This document shows, in pieces, positions 25,317 to 25,407 of a stretch of 25,407 nucleotides of DNA. The translations under genes were made by a program, and so were the position numbers. The first letter of the stretch is position 1; every line of letters begins with the position of its first letter. The stretch comes from CAYLJO01 sp964383905 (GTDB taxonomy: Bacteria > Acidobacteriota > Blastocatellia > Pyrinomonadales > Pyrinomonadaceae), in NCBI GenBank assembly GCA_964383905.1, contig CAYLJO010000083.1:1-25407 (forward strand), in the 5' to 3' direction. The notes under the pieces are model-generated. The model made no database searches. It was not told where the DNA came from and saw only the letters and a list, made by a program, of their open reading frames with translations.

Positions 25317-25407
25317 ATGAGAACCTCTTTCCCATACGACATCCGACGTCTCTTATTAATGCCTGCGCCCGCCTTCCTGCGCATTGTCTTGTGTATGACG
25401 CTGGTCA
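25317..25407 (+). CDS. 5' end of an exported or membrane protein, cut by the window
   Basis: From ATG 25317 the frame stays open to the window edge and reads MRTSFPYDIRRLLLMPAPAF then LRIVLCMTLV. The basic residues followed by a hydrophobic stretch look like the start of a signal peptide or membrane anchor. No ribosome site stands out; AAGAA at 25306-25310 is weak. A promoter with an internal operator lies about 65 bp upstream. Only 30 residues are visible, so no function can be given and the call could be wrong. Confidence 0.4.
   Translation, partial: MRTSFPYDIRRLLLMPAPAFLRIVLCMTLV

Overview
The window most likely comes from an Acidobacteriota genome, probably of the Blastocatellia type. 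This rests on lineage hallmarks: a PadR-linked duplicated orphan permease of the ADOP/MacB type, a Ser/Thr kinase fused to a C-terminal TPR array, a PDZ protein with a repetitive Ile/Pro-rich tail, and a twin-arginine FAD oxidoreductase of a layout I associate with this phylum. Base composition is moderately GC-rich. The taxonomic call is inference; there is no rRNA or tRNA here. No CRISPR array, tRNA or rRNA was seen.

Layout. 1-3120: a promoter with a palindromic operator, a gutted padR relic, an intact ADOP permease and two tandem hairpins. 3270-5264: wreckage, namely an amidohydrolase gene split onto opposite strands, a palindrome-rich AT stretch and an IS66 transposase with its catalytic middle missing. 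5290-7839: an intact membrane kinase-TPR gene with an extended -10 promoter, followed by a relic of a second kinase start. 8187-8831: a probably N-truncated PDZ protein. 8806-10151: three gene fragments end to end (HNH-endonuclease-like N-terminus, ISL3 transposase C-terminus, alpha/beta-hydrolase). 10287-12286: HxlR regulator and FAD oxidoreductase on the minus strand, with a divergent NIPSNAP protein. 12865-14646: a GH39-like glycosidase on the minus strand with an apparently leaderless promoter. 14686-15819: an unrecognised gene interrupted by one in-frame TAA. 16053-16991: a cyclase-family hydrolase. 17143-17469: transposase and permease relics. 17620-19521: two tandem zinc-ribbon AIM24 genes. 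19776-20489: a ROK sugar kinase. 20596-20760: a pullulanase-type C-terminal relic. 21282-24602: isoleucyl-tRNA synthetase. 24603-25316: a gene-free stretch with dense inverted repeats that may encode a structured RNA. The 5' end of another gene begins at 25317.

How the genes relate. Few genes form operons: HxlR with the FAD oxidoreductase (49-bp gap), and the two AIM24 genes (12-bp gap). The rest are single units with their own promoters. About ten relics lie between intact genes, so this is a region of repeated insertion, deletion and inversion around a few maintained genes. The candidate most worth following as something undescribed is the multi-stem element at 24792-24933, which has a plausible promoter upstream.
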